From Sorghum bicolor (taxonomy: Eukaryota; Streptophyta; Magnoliopsida; Poales; Poaceae): a stretch of DNA of 64,000 bases. Each line of letters opens with the position of its first letter. Positions within the stretch are counted from its first letter, which is position 1. The stretch is taken from the NCBI RefSeq assembly GCF_000003195.3, contig NC_012870.2, positions 18,406,501 through 18,470,500 on the forward strand, read 5' to 3'. The notes beneath the pieces are model-generated. The model was not told the DNA's origin. It saw only the letters and a program-made list of their open reading frames with translations, and searched no databases. Below are positions 43,081 through 56,015 of the stretch, in pieces. A program made the translations under genes and the position numbers.

Positions 43081-45710
43081 ATATTACCATGGTGTATTGT
43101 GTGTCATGCGATGTGCGTACACGAAACCAATGCTATGAGGTTGGATTGCACGATACGAGTATGATGTGCGGTTGTGGTATTACACGTAAAAAGAAAAAAA
43201 CAAATGTGTGATCTATTGTCACCTCTAGCAATCTGACATGGAAGAATTGTCGCACGTTGTGTTGTCGTATTAGCCTACATTGATCTAGCAGAATCAAAGA
43301 TAACTATGAGTTGGCATCAATATTCACACTAAACCCCAGTTGTTGATGCAAGAAACAACACGCGGAACTTATTCAAAATAGGGTACACTGTGGCACCAAA
43401 TCAACACTACAGGTTGGATTGCACATTAAGTGTAAGATGTATGGTTGTCACATTACACGTCAAAAGAAGGAATCAAATATGTGGTGCAATGTGGGCTTTT
43501 GAATGTTTTAGATTATATTTCTTTTAATTTAGTGAAACTAATTTAATTATCTTATATTTACCATGGTCCATTGTGTCATGCGATGTGTGTACACCAAACC
43601 AATGCTACGAGGTTGGATTGCACGATAAGTGCATGATTTGCGGTTATGGCATTACATGTAAAAAGGGGAAAACAAATATGCATTCCATTATCATTTCTAA
43701 CCATCTGACGTGGAGAATTGGCATATGTTGTATTGTCGTATTAGCCTATATTGATCTGGCAGAATCGAAGATAACTATGAGTTGGCATCTATAATCTCAC
43801 TAAACCGAATTGTTGATGCAAGAAACAACATGCAAAGTTGTGCAAAACAGGGTGCATTGTGCACTGAACCAACACTATAGTTTAATATGTATGGTTGCCA
43901 CATTACACATCAAAAGAAGGAATCAAATATGTGGTGCAATGTGGGTTTCCAATATCTAATGTAGGAGGATTAACATACGTTACGTATATTGATCTAGTTG
44001 TTGGCGCTGCTAGACCAAGGGTCCCACCTAACACACGATGGCCATGACCCAGTCCCCCTCTAGCTATGGGTTCAATCACTGAAAATTACATGGTGGTAAG
44101 ATAGAGCAGGACCCAAAAGGGTCCATGGCAATTGGCCACCTAGGGAGGGAGTGTGCTTGGCTAGGGCTGCTCGTACCAAGTGGTCCTGTACTGAGTATAG
44201 GACCAAGTCGGTCGGTCGGGTCCTTGGAAAGGTGCTTGGAGATTTTAGAATTACCCTTTGTCATGTTCACTCCTAGGCTAGATCAACTCACTAAATGAGA
44301 TGGAACGGTTGGAAAACAGGAGTGGGCAGATACTACCATAATTACCTGCTCTTGTATCATTCATAGACATGCATCGGGTTCACTGGGTTGTTGTGCCTAC
44401 ATCTTAATGACTTGACTTCAAGGTGTGAGGACGACAAGACAGTCCCCACAAACAGGACAATGGGCATGCCAATGCGAGATAGCACGTGCTAGGGAGGCAT
44501 TTGTTTTGTTAGGAGTATGTGGGGGTGATCGATTCTAAGGGGATGCACCCCCCTCTTGATAGGGGGTATAAAAGGTGACTTCCTAGGAGGGGAGGACTTC
44601 AAAAGAACAAGTACACACAAAGCTCTACCTTACCTAGGATATACAATTTTTACCCTAATAAGGGCAAACCGTCACGCATGATATACAATTTTTACCCTAA
44701 CAAGGGCAATCTTTCACCAAGCTAGAATTCTCCCTTCAAGCCCGCTCGCTAAACATCAAGCGAATCCCTGCTGGTTTGCTAGCATACACCACCAACACCA
44801 GTGGAATCAATAATAACTATGAGTTTGGCATCCATATCATCACTAAATTCGATCGATGATACAAGAAAGAACACATAAAACTTGTAATGGTAAGGGTCAG
44901 CTCATATACTCATTTTTGTTACAACTGGCATGTCTATTTCAGGATATGAGGGATTGACAAGAAAGTATAGTATAAGAATGAAGTGCAAATGCATGTCAAA
45001 ATAAAAAGGGCTATGTCTACCACCTTGAATTTTCACTATTTGATGTGGAAAGATTATAACCTACATCATGTTTGCATGTGCAATTCTTGGAAGACTAGGA
45101 ACAATCTTGAATTGACATGTAGTATATCCTAAATTTAGTTGTTGGTTTGAGGAGGAAACAATAAATACACAAAGGCTGAATAGAACTAGATTATATTGGG
45201 CAATCGATGTATGAATTATATCTATTCTTACATATTGATAGGATCTATTGTGTGTCAGGCAATGTGTGTACACCAAACTAATGCTATGGGGTTGGATTGC
45301 ACGATAAGAGTATGATGTGCAATTGTGGCATTACGCGTAAAAAGGGAAAAACAAATTTGTGGTCTATTATCACTTCTAACAATCAAACGTGGGAGAATTG
45401 TCACACATAGTGTTGTCGTATTAGCCTATGTTGATCTAGTAGAATCAAAGATAACTATGAATAGGCACCGATACTCTCACTAATTCAATTGTTGATGCAA
45501 GAAACAACAAGCGGAAGTTGTACAAAATAGGGTGCAACGTGCACCAAACCAACACTACAGGTTGGATTGCACGTTAAGTGTAAGACATATGGTTGTCACA
45601 TTACATGTCAAATAAAAAAACATATGTAGTGTCGCATGGGCTTCTACTATATGATGTGGGAGGATTAGTTACAATGTTGCATTAGTCTATACATTGATCC
45701 ACTTGTTGGC
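43081..45710. repeat. Diverged tandem repeat of about 475 bp, interrupted by a solo LTR
   Basis: The unit with CATTGTGTCATGCGATGTG, then GAGGTTGGATTGCACGATAA and TTGATCTAGCAGAATC, starts at about 43087, 43561 and 45240, with a strongly diverged stretch at 44803-45230. Each unit also has two related halves of about 240 bases (GGTTGGATTGCACGATAAG and GGTTGGATTGCACATTAAG). I cannot tell whether it is a satellite or the interior of a decayed transposon. Confidence 0.7.
43999..44797 (+). mobile_element. Solo LTR inside the tandem repeat
   Basis: It starts TGTTGGCG and ends ACCAACA, the usual TG...CA form with inverted ends. Direct repeats CTAGT and CCAGT flank it (one mismatch). It breaks a string that is whole elsewhere in the array (TTGATCTAG then GAATCAA). 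A TATA box (TATAAAAG, 44567-44574) lies inside. It is 799 bases long, with no internal region. Confidence 0.8.
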
Positions 45711-45713
45711 GCC

Positions 45714-46165
45714 GCTAGATCAGGGCTCCCACCTAACACATGATGGCATTGACCCAATGCCTCACTGGCTGTGGTTCAACACTAAAAATGGCATGTTGGT
45801 TAGGTGGAGCATTACCTAGAAGTGTCCTTAGGGATCAGTCACCTAATGTGGGAGTGTGCTTCGCTAGGGGCGCTAGCGCCAAGTAGTCCTGCATTAGTGT
45901 GCAGGACCACGTTAGTCAGACGGATCCTTGGGGAAGGTGCTTGGGGGATTTTAGCATTATGCTTGGTTGTGTTCACGCCTAGGTTAGATTGACACATTAC
46001 ATGAGATGGAATGGTTGGAGAGCGAGAGTGGGCATTAGGTGCTATCCATCGGGTTCGTTGGGTTCTTGTGCATGTATCAGTGACTTGACTCTAAAGGTGT
46101 GAGGACGACAAGGCAGCGCCCACAATAGGGCAAAAGGGCACGCACACCGTGACCTAGTACGCTAG
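45714..46165 (+). mobile_element. Second LTR of the same family, truncated
   Basis: It starts TGTTGGCGCCGCTAGATC and follows the solo LTR at 43999 for about 450 bases, then similarity stops. The 3' end is absent. Confidence 0.75.
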
Positions 46166-49100
46166 AGCATCACATCAACTAATAGATAATGACATGGCTA
46201 CTTTGGATCAAGATTAGGATTCATAAATAGTTTAGCATCTAGATGAGCAATTTTATAGTTCAAAAGAACTTGAACAAACATGTCATAATAGTTTAGGAAC
46301 CGTCAATGTAGTTTACTCTTGATCTACCATGGACATTCATCAACATTTCTAGAAGCTCAGCCTAAAGAATTTACGTGATGGGATTTTCTCTTCGTGCATA
46401 GCATGTGCTGGTTATTTATGTTTGTCATAGCATGTGTTGGATATTATGTTTATCTAAATATAATATTACTAGGAGAAAGTATCCTTCCACCAGGACTAGG
46501 AACTCTCATCGGGCCTTAGATATTTGAATAATGAATATATATGATGCCTGGAAGGTGAGGACAATTGCATTTGTACAACTATTTTTGTCATAAAAAGTAG
46601 AAATGTTGTCATACTATTAACTTTCACCCGCAAAAGTTGTATGGTAGATTATATTGGTAACGTCGTGTAAGAAAGCTTTGCATATACATGTTGCACCTCT
46701 CACAAGGTGTTGATAACGAGCCAACTACATTTTTTTAGCTTTCTTCGAAATTGGCATAATCTAATCTAGTCTCCTAAATTGTATAGACCCAACTTTTAAA
46801 CTGAGCTTATAACCAAGCCAAAGTTAAAAGTAATTTAAAATTAAGTCATTTTCATTTTAAAAGCAAAACAAGTGCAATCAAGGCACTTTTAAAACAAGCG
46901 ACTGAACTAGCTCAATGAGTTTTTTGTCCACATGTCTACCACAGATCCACAAGTGATGGTTGTTCACTTAGAAATCAAAATTTCCACACGAATGCACCAG
47001 AAAAACTACCCATGTTGGTTTAGCATTTCAACACAACATAATCAACAAAATATTGCCACTAGAAATAGTAGCCACATGATCCATATTTCACATTTAGAAC
47101 AGGCTACCATATGTTGGAATTAAATTCCTTGAATTATAAAATTAAATTCCCTGAATCATTAACAACATGTTACAATAAAGTGCAGAGTTGCAGTGATGTT
47201 CAGAACAAAGGTATTGCTTCTCCCTAAGTTCATGGCCAGATATGCAGCGCGCACAGAGCATAAATCTACCATGACCCTACAGCGCCCTGAGCTGGGATTT
47301 CAAAATGGGAGAAGCCACAGTGCGTCTTCAGGGAGTACAACATGGGTGGATGGTTGGTCCTTCAATTGTGATCCTGGCAATCTATCATTCAACGGCTGGT
47401 TAGAGCAATTTGTAATCATGTGCTTACAGGTTCAGCAAACTAAGCACATTAACCATGATCAATGGGTTGATACCTAGAACTTGTTGAAAGAGGACCTATC
47501 ATGGTATATCAAGACTAGCAAGCATTTCTCAACCAGCTTTATGACTTCTTCAAAAGTAGTGTCCTCACACCATTCAATTCAAAGTATCGGGATTGCCAGA
47601 TGATTTCCAAATCTAGTAGCAACATAGGTTTCCTCAAAATGGGTACCAATCATGTTAACTTGCATAGGCCAAGAATTAGGCATAAGATGTTGACAATCCT
47701 AATTTTAAATCTCATCAATAAAAAGTACCCAAGGCTACTAGTTAGACAATCGTGCGACATCATACTTAGTATGGGAGTTGCCGTTGATCTGCTACATCAA
47801 TAGATGAGCATGGTATGTGAACATATGTTGTTGATCTCAGCATCATGATGTTACTTTCATTAGGTAGAGCAATCAGTCCCCACCAAGGGGCTTTTTGTGT
47901 GGCGGGTGTAGTAAATTTACTGTGTTCATCCTCTATGGCAACAGTTTCTATTCCCAAGTGCCTAGTGAAAAGTAAGATACTATCATTTGAAAGAAGAGCA
48001 TACCATGCCAAGATACTTTCTCAGCACACTTTTGGCCCTTTTTAACTCCACCAAGTACAAATGAATTCTAGAGAGGATCAAACTTGTTGTGTCTGTTGTA
48101 TACTACTCTTGTCAAATAATATGGATCTCTTTGGGCCTAAGGAGTTTCCTTCATCCCACATATGATCAGACAAACTGAAAAGAAAGGGCCAATAAAGAGT
48201 TTTAAATATCCATAGCATTATAGAGAAAAACATGAGTTCACATTATGAAGTTCCATATTCATCCATTAGTTATGGAACATTTTTCTCAAACACTATTAGT
48301 TAAGGAACATGAGTTAGTTTAGCCAGATAGCATAAAATCTCTTGGAAATCACTCTGCTTGTTCCAATGAGGCTATGCTTGCCAACTGCCTTAGGCCTTGT
48401 TCATTTTCATCGGATTCAATCCAGGAGATGAATCAATCCAGGTCTGGAACCAGTTGATCCACTTCTGTCACTCATTCCATGCCTGGATTCAATTCCCTAG
48501 CAGAACCAATCCTGGTGGGCTCCTAGATGTTGTTTGGTTCAATCTGAGATGAATCCAGCTAAGAATTGATATGTATACACATCTAGGTGTTTAACTAACA
48601 CAAACAGATTTGAGTGCTTGTCATCAATAAAAAAAGATTAATATGCAGTACCAAAGCTACAGCAGGGTATCACAGACCTGAATCCAAAATAAATAGTAAG
48701 GTTGTTGCACATAAATAATAAGGTGCTAGTCCCATGCATAAACTACAACGACAAACAAATCAAAACTTTAAATACAAAAATCAGGAAACCACGTTCTAGT
48801 CTCCTGTTACAATTTTAGTATTTTAGTACTCATTCTTCATGATTATATGAAGCAAAATAGCAACCTTCCACTGATATCTTTCAAGGACTGTCGAAATCAT
48901 GTGCTTGTTGTGCCTGCAGAAACCAAATGTCTTAACTTAATTAACCTCAACTCACCAAAGAAAACTTTTGGAATAAGCGAATCTCAAGAATCATCACAGC
49001 AGTTCATCAAGCTAAAAAAGCTCATATAAAACCCACACTGCTATACACTGCTATACACCATTGTTAGGATGCTAAAATAATAGAAAATAGCTTAAAATAG

Positions 49101-49802
49101 CTAAAAATAACAATACATATAGCTGATTGAAAAATAGCAGCAGCCAGCATTATATACTAGAGCTCTTTTGAAAGAACAATAGAGCTATTTAACACTTCAT
49201 CATTGTAGAAGGACAACAATTTTCAAGCTAATAACTTTGAATAAACAACTCAACATCTCAATGCAAACATAGGCGTCACAATCGAATGAAATTAGAAACA
49301 AAAGGAATTTGAAATAACTTGCATACATATGCACATATGAGCAAGATGATTATAGTTATCAAAATAAAAGTATCAGTTTTAGGAATAAAATAAAGAACAG
49401 ACAAACTAATTGTGTGCAGTCCATCTATTTCAGTTCTGACAATCAGTAACTCTATGATATTGACAAACAAAATGTAGAGGTCTCGTCCTACAGAGGAAAC
49501 CCCCGCACTAAATCTAAATGGTCCCCCTAGTTCCCAATAGATCTCTGAAATTAGCCACTAACAAACAAGAGTTAAAAGGTACAGGTATAGTGTGGGAGGA
49601 GAAGCTGTACTATTCCACAAGAACGTGCCTTCGTGCCCTTTGTTTGCTCCAGAAATGATACAACAGGGCAGACAGGGTATACCTCAGGGTGAGAGGGAGA
49701 GAGGAGATATTGATGGGCATGCAAATCGATCAGCTAAGTCTGTTGCTTCTGCAATTCAAGAGGTTAGTAAATAACGAAGTGAAGCTTTTTGCTCTAGCTC
49801 TA
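46166..49802. other. Gene-poor region
   Basis: 3.6 kb with no gene that I can recognise. A MITE-like stretch (GGCCTTGTTCATTTTCATC) lies near 48393. Most open frames are short and uninformative. Confidence 0.45.
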
Positions 49803-51583
49803 ATGGGGTGTTTGCAAACCACCTATCCAACAATTCTAGTTCATATGAACACTAGGCACACAAGAGCTATGTCTCTACTTACACTAGAGAGCTACCTAAA
49901 GTTTCTATACACGTAAGTGAGCTACTCTAGTTTGCGGGAATGTAAGAGAGAGGGTTTTATCTTTATACCACCGTGTAGAGGGGATGAACCAATCACAATA
50001 ACATGAAGTCCAATCACTGGGAGAAATCCAATGAACAATCACAATGGAGACACAAAATTTTCTCTTGAGTTTCACGTGCTTGCCGGCATGCTATGTCCCT
50101 GTTGTGTCGACCAACACTTGGTGGTTCGGTGGCTAAGAGGTGTAGCACGAAACTTGTCCTCACTAGGACACCACAAGAACCGACCCACAAGTGAGGTAGC
50201 TCAATGAAACGTGCAATCCACTAAAGTTCCCTTTGGCTCTCCACCGAGGTAGGCACAAAACCCCTCACAATCACCGAGAGATGGCCACGAACAATCACCA
50301 ACTCGTGCCAATGCTCCTCCACTGCTCCAAGCCATCTAGGTGGCGGCAACCACCAAGAGTAACAAAAAATCCGCAGCCAAAACAATCCCCAAGTGCCACT
50401 ACATGCAATGACTCAAGCAAATGCACTTGGAATCACTCCCAATCTCACAAAGATGGTTAATCTATGAAGGAGATGAGTGGGAGGTGTTTGCTTAGGCTCA
50501 CAAGAATGTCAAGTAGTCAAGAAGGCCAAGAGAGTGAGCCCCAAGCCGGCCAACAACTATTTATAAGCCCCTCAAATAAATAGAGTCGTTGGCTCTTCCA
50601 CTGGACAAAACACGGGGTCACCGGACGCTCAAGTAGGAGCCACCGGACGCTCAAACACTGCGTCTGGTGCTCAGAAGACTGCCACATGTCAACCTTTTGA
50701 ATCACGCGTGTTGATCTCTAACGGTCACATTCAAACTACTAGACGCGGTTAAGTGAGCACCGGACGCGTCCGATACACACGGGACCTGTACGCAGAGAGG
50801 TTGTCAAACACGTGGAATCACCGGACGCTCCCTGAGCGTCCGGTGCTCTCAGTCAAAAACACTCACATTCTCACTGCTGATGTCATGCATCACTGGGCGC
50901 ACCAATAGTGTCTGGCCACCGTCCAATGCTGAGCGTCCGGTGCTCCCTTGACCTTTGCCAGAAACGAGAGCGCACTAGACACGTAGAGGCAGTGTTCGGT
51001 GCCTCTAAGGCCAGCGTCTGGTGAGTGTTTTTCCAGTGAAAAACACTCTCACGACTTCTCCAAACTTTCCACCGGCGCAATAGAAAAACACCCCTCTCTA
51101 CCCTTCAAACCCCACCTCCTTCTTAAAGTGTGTCAACACCACCACATGTGTACCAACATATGCAAGTGTGTTAGCATTTTCATAAACATTTTCTTAGAAG
51201 GAGTTAAGTTAGCTCACTAGGTTCTAAATGCATGCACAAGAACAATGATACCTAGTGGCACCTGATAACCGCTTAGGCAAAGAATTCCCCTCTTTATAGT
51301 ATGGCTATCTATCCTAAATGTGATCCCACCCTCTATGGTGTCTTGATCACCAAAACTAAAACCCTAAGCAATACCTTTGCCTTGATCTTCATAGGGTTTT
51401 GTTTTTCTCTTTCTTCTTTTCCAAGTTGAGCACTTGATCATCTTGTGGTCATCATTATTATCACCACGACCATCTCTTGCTCCATCACTTGGCATGTATC
51501 AACCTCATTAAGTCAACACACACTTAGTATAGAGGACAGTACTAGGGTTTCATCAATTATCCAAAACCAAACTAGGGCTTTCA
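49803..51583 (-). mobile_element. LTR of a Sirevirus-type copia element, minus strand
   Basis: Read on the minus strand it starts TGAAAGCCCTAGTTTGGTTT at 51583. It contains multiple copies of the palindromic pair CACCGGACGCTC / GAGCGTCCGGTG (50620-51010), a hallmark type of Sirevirus LTRs. No gag, primer site or partner LTR is seen in this window, so it is a solo or truncated LTR. The end at 49803 is approximate. Confidence 0.65.
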
Positions 51584-51871
51584 GCCACCCTGCCGTTGCT
51601 TCTGCTTGGGTCGTCGTCGCCTCTGCTCGATAGCTCGAGTCGTCATGTGCTCATCTGAGCCAGAATTGATCTAGAGGTCAAGAGGTTCGGTTCTATTCTG
51701 GGCCATGGAGATAGGGAAAAGCTAGGGCAGTTTTGGTTCCAGTCCAGTTTTAGTTTTAGGTCAGACCAAAACGAACGCACATTTTTATTCGCACCTGGAT
51801 TAGAAACGGGTCGTAGCATTCCACCTGAAATGGGCCTCGAAACAGGCCAATCCGCCAGAAATGAACGGGGC

Positions 51872-52066
51872 CTTAATGTGTTCCACACTCTTGTATCTCA
51901 AAGTTGATCCATACGAGGCTGTAAAAAAGAAGCAAATAGTAAAGTTCCATTGTGATGGTATCTGTCTGTGTAGATGAACCGAGACTAATATCTAGTGTCA
52001 CATGCCATGATGGCACCATCCTTATATTTCAAGGCAATGACTAAAGCGCCAGTCACATACGGATAC
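51872..52066 (-). pseudogene. Proteasome beta-4 subunit (PBG1) gene fragment
   Basis: Two pieces on the minus strand resemble adjacent exons of the 20S proteasome beta type-4 gene. The first is 52066-51994, reading YPYVTGALVIALKYKDGA then IMACDT after an AG acceptor. The second is 51918-51872, reading SYGSTLRYKSVEHIK after a TTTTTTACAG acceptor. After the first piece there is no GT donor and the frame reaches a stop within two codons. After the second the match ends abruptly at CCCCGTTC, where other repeat-like sequence begins. No further exon is found, so it is a decayed or captured fragment. Confidence 0.8.
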
Positions 52067-53305
52067 CTATTGATGTGAAACAATGGCCAGAGTATGTGAA
52101 TGGATAGGCTTATCAAAAGTAATGCAGAACAATAGAATCGAAGAAGAGTTGAATAGAAATGCCACACTCTAAGGAAACTTGGACAGGAGAGGTGTTTTGA
52201 AAATAACCAACACACAATTCATGCCAGTCATATTTCCCTCACAGAAAACGTTAGAAACAAAGGCAATAACAAGGATGTTGTTCAAAGGGAATACTTGTCA
52301 TAGTAACAGTAGTATCACTAATAAGCAAAATTTTTGAAAAATGTGTATATACTAGGTCAATGAGCAGAAGTGTAATCTAGTTTAAAAACATTGAACAGTA
52401 TAGAATGACAATCAATTAATAAACCTAGCCATTGTTGCAATGGTAAGATCACATAGCAAATTAAGAACTTATTAAGTGTAAATAGAAAAAGCAAGAGGCT
52501 AGCAATAGATAGAGTAGAACATTCCTAACTAGAACTCCACAAGTAAAGGAAAAGCATATTATGGGAAAGTACCAAAGCTCAACATCTTACATGGGCAAGC
52601 TACACTGGCAGTTGACATCCTGCAAAAAGATAGTAAATCGACAACATAATTGAAGATACAAATCATCACCATGCTAGCGCAACAAGAGCACCTGAGCCCA
52701 TAAAAACTATTGTAGGCCATAAGTCAGTCAACTAAATGAAAATCAAATACTAGAGCCACAAGGATGAGGGGCTCCCCTTGAATGCAAGTAAAACTAAAAT
52801 TTTCTAATGATGTTTCTTGGACAAATAAAATTAATCAAGGGTAACCAATGCTAACAAAAGTAGACATCTTTTGCTCTCCCTTCCACAGATGTATCTAGTG
52901 GCATGAAAATATTTTCAATCAAGATTCTCATTTGTCCTGAAGCAATAACAGAGCTCCCTCGAAATCTACGCGCGTGTTCCACAAAACGTGCTACAGTGAT
53001 GTTCTCGACAAGAAGGAAAATGCACACTATAGAGCCTAGCCTAACCACGTAATTGAGCTTCTCCACCTCCAGCGGCGAGAATCAGCAAGTCGATGTCGTT
53101 CTGCGGCTCTGCATCACCTGCAACACCACCACTGCCAAAATCACACTGACCAGAACCCTAAATCTGACCAAGAAAAAAGAGAGCAAGAAACCGAAAGCAT
53201 TATTGGGTCACTGTGTGTACAATGGTGGCGGCGGGGCATCCGAACTCGGGAGGCAGAGCTGCTAAGACCTGAGAGGAGGAGACTCAGATCTTGAGAAGGT
53301 AGGAA
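52067..53305. other. Gap upstream of the proteasome fragment
   Basis: It contains a minus-strand open frame (about 52851-53066, with IASGQMRILIENIF and LDTSVEGRAKDVYF) that I cannot assign. It could belong to the same captured segment. GC-rich sequence at 53060-53290 looks like a gene 5' end. Confidence 0.4.
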
Positions 53306-53871
53306 TAGAGCTCATATTTGGGTCGTGCCATTTGAAAGCGGGTCATGGTATAAATTTTTGGCACGACCCGAAGCACGACGCAGCATGAATTATTTTGGGT
53401 CGTGCCCAACACAAACACGAGGACCGTGCCATGCCCAAAATATCGTCACGGCGGGCTACATGGCCCGGCCCGCATTTTGGGTCGTGCTTGGACCGGCACG
53501 ACACAAAAATAGCACGTAGACATTTCTACAACTATACAATATAATTTTATAACATTTAGTATACTACCTCTCATCTAATTCTTCGAAAGACTATGAAAAT
53601 CATTAAAACTTTCATTAAAATAGTACACACAAGATATATATTTGATATTACAAACAAAAAAATAAAACTAATAAAGATATTTTGAGGGTCATGCTTGGGC
53701 CAGCACAACCCGAGGATGTGTCGGCATGCCATGAACCATGCTTGGGCTGAAGAAAAAATTCACCGTGCCATATTAGCATTGCCCCGATATGCCTCTGTGT
53801 CAGAAGGGCATGACCCGAAATGGCACGAAGTTGTGGCGTGCCGTGCCGACCTGGCCCAAGTCCTAGCTCTA
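53306..53871. mobile_element. Non-autonomous hAT-type element with 8-bp target duplication
   Basis: It starts TAGAGCTC and ends TAGCTCTA as short inverted repeats. A perfect 8-base direct repeat GGTAGGAA lies on both sides (53298-53305 and 53872-53879), the hAT signature. The interior is rich in GGGTCGTGC and GGCACGAC strings on both strands. There is no coding capacity; it is 566 bases long. Confidence 0.82.
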
Positions 53872-53928
53872 GGTAGGAAGAGGAGGCGGAATTCATAATT
53901 GAAAGGGCAAAACTTGCGGAAAGAAACT

Positions 53929-55963
53929 TGTAAGTGCATCTAGCCCTTTAGTGGGTTTTGGTGAATTTAATGACAACACAATTAAAGGTCTAACAAGTTT
54001 GCTAAGTGTATCAAAGGTTCAACAAGAAAGCAAACTTGATGGTATTTCACACAATGTTCAAATGAAGACCAAAGTTGTGTGTTGGTGTAAACTGAATCTT
54101 GATTGATATCAACACTCATACCAAGAAGATATTCAAGCAAGAATCACAATATTGAAGAAACAATTTTTCAATGGATGCTTAACATGATGTGACTTGAGTA
54201 TGGCTTGATAGAGTGAAGATAGCAAGGAAAAGGCTTCGAGGGACTAAGCGAAGGTGAAGGTCAAGCAATGGCTTGTAGACCGAGGTACCATGGCTAAGGT
54301 GAAGAAGATAGTACTTGCATTGAGTCGAGGTACTAATTAAGCTATGAGGAGTCATATTGTGTTGAGGATCAAATCTTTTATCAAAAGTGACTTGAAATCA
54401 TAGATTGAACTCATATATGTTGAAATGATTCAAGTCACATTCTCAAGCTATATTTACTCAAAGAGAGAAGACAAAGTTAATTGCATCCTTGATGAAGTGA
54501 TATTGAGAAGAAGTGGCATATGAAGACATTGAAGACTCAAGTGGTTAAAATGGTTATATACTTTTGACCTTGAGTTTAGGATTTGCCGCACTATAAAAAG
54601 GGATGCAAATTTAGTTGGTTTGAGGAAGATAGAGTGCTCAAGTATTAAAACTAAATCAAAAGAGAGACACTAACACTTGCATGCACGAACATCTAGAAAA
54701 TTTCTTCTCTGCCAGGGTGACCCGGTAGTACCAACCCTCAGGGCCGGTGGTACCGGCAGTGCCAGCCCTTCTCCTGAGTTTTGCGAGAAAATGAACTACC
54801 GGTAGTACCGGGCTCGGGCCGGTGGTACCGGCCAGCACCAGTAGTACCGGTGTGAAACGCCGGTAGTACCGGCAGGCCAAATCTGCGCTGACTTTGGTTG
54901 TGGAGATTTGAACTGCCGGTGGTACCGGCCTTCCACCGGTGGTACCGGCAATGGTCGGTAGTACCGACAAAAGCCCGGTGGTACCGGTAGGCTTATTTCT
55001 CGCAAATCATAGAGACTTCTTACCGTTAGATCTGAGGTAGCCGGTGGTACTGGTGGTTGCCCCGGTAGTACCGGCAGTTGTTCTGAACACATGTATAAAT
55101 AGCTTTCCCCTCATTCTAACCGTTGGCTGACTCTCCCACTCGACCAAACCTTCAGCCAAGGCACCTCTCTAGCTCCCAAAAGCTCCTCTCTTCTATCCCC
55201 TTTGCTCCAAACTTCAAATCTTGCAAGGGATTGAGTGAGAGAAGGATTCTTGGTGAGAGAAACATCAAAGCAAAGCTTGAGCACTTGATTTCTTCGTCAA
55301 GCCGGTTGGATTTGTGTTTGTTACTCTTGGAGCAAGGCTCCTAGCCGGCTAGGCGTTGCCCGTGGAGCTTCCTACTCATGTGGTAGCCTCGGGAGGTTTG
55401 TAATCACTCAAATCATCTAGTGAAATCACCCCTCATCTCAAGGGATTGCTCTCTTGACTTGAGAACGAGGATAGGGTTGAAAGAGACCCGAAAAGCCTGT
55501 GTGGCTTCCTCAACAACGTGGACATAGGCAAGCCTTGGTGGCGAGCTGAACCACGGGATAAATATCTTGTCTTGTTGTGGAGGTAGCTTCGACTACCCTT
55601 GTTCTTGTGTTCTTTGTGTTCTTCCTATCTACCCCCGTTCATAGGTGAACAAGGGCCGATCTACGTTTTGGAGAAGAACCAAGCCAAGAAAACTTGAACA
55701 TCATCCTCTACTATATCTAGGAGAGTGGGGTAACTCTCAGATCTGGAATCAAAACTCAAAATACTCTGATTTCGTAGCTCTCTTAGGGCGTCGGTAGTAC
55801 CAACAGTTGCGTCGGTAGTACTGGCTGTCTTACACCAGTAGTACCGGCCCAAACTGTCGGTGGTACCGACAGGTATTTAACTTCCGCAACTTGAGTTTTG
55901 AGGTTCAGGTTTTTTAGATACGCCTATTCACCCCCCCCTCTAGGCGACATCAAGGTCCTTACA
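53929..55963 (+). repeat. 5' LTR
   Basis: 2035 bases, starting TGTAAGTGCATCTAGCCC and ending in TTACA just before the primer site. Contains an array of palindromic CCGGTRGTACCGG-type motifs (54718-55078, about twelve; a further four at 55790-55875) directly upstream of a TATA box. Confidence 0.9.
55094..55102 (+). promoter_or_regulatory. LTR TATA box
   Basis: TATAAATAG, about 15 bases after the end of the palindrome array. Transcription would start about 30 bases downstream. Confidence 0.7.
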
Positions 55964-55965
55964 AG

Positions 55966-55981
55966 TGGTATCAGAGCTAGG
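55966..55981 (+). promoter_or_regulatory. Primer binding site (initiator tRNA-Met)
   Basis: TGGTATCAGAGC followed by TAGG, two bases after the 5' LTR. It is complementary to the 3' end of plant initiator methionine tRNA and primes minus-strand DNA synthesis. Confidence 0.88.
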
Positions 55982-56015
55982 CTCTCAACTTCGGGCTTAA
56001 CCGCCTTGAGAGACG

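Noticed and set aside
53324..53900. Open frames in the hAT-type element
   Set aside because: They are translations of the GGGTCGTGC-rich repeat; no transposase motif is present.
54656..55092. Minus-strand frames with repeated YYR and PVPP peptides
   Set aside because: They come from the palindromic array in the LTR, recur in the 3' LTR, and have no known family.
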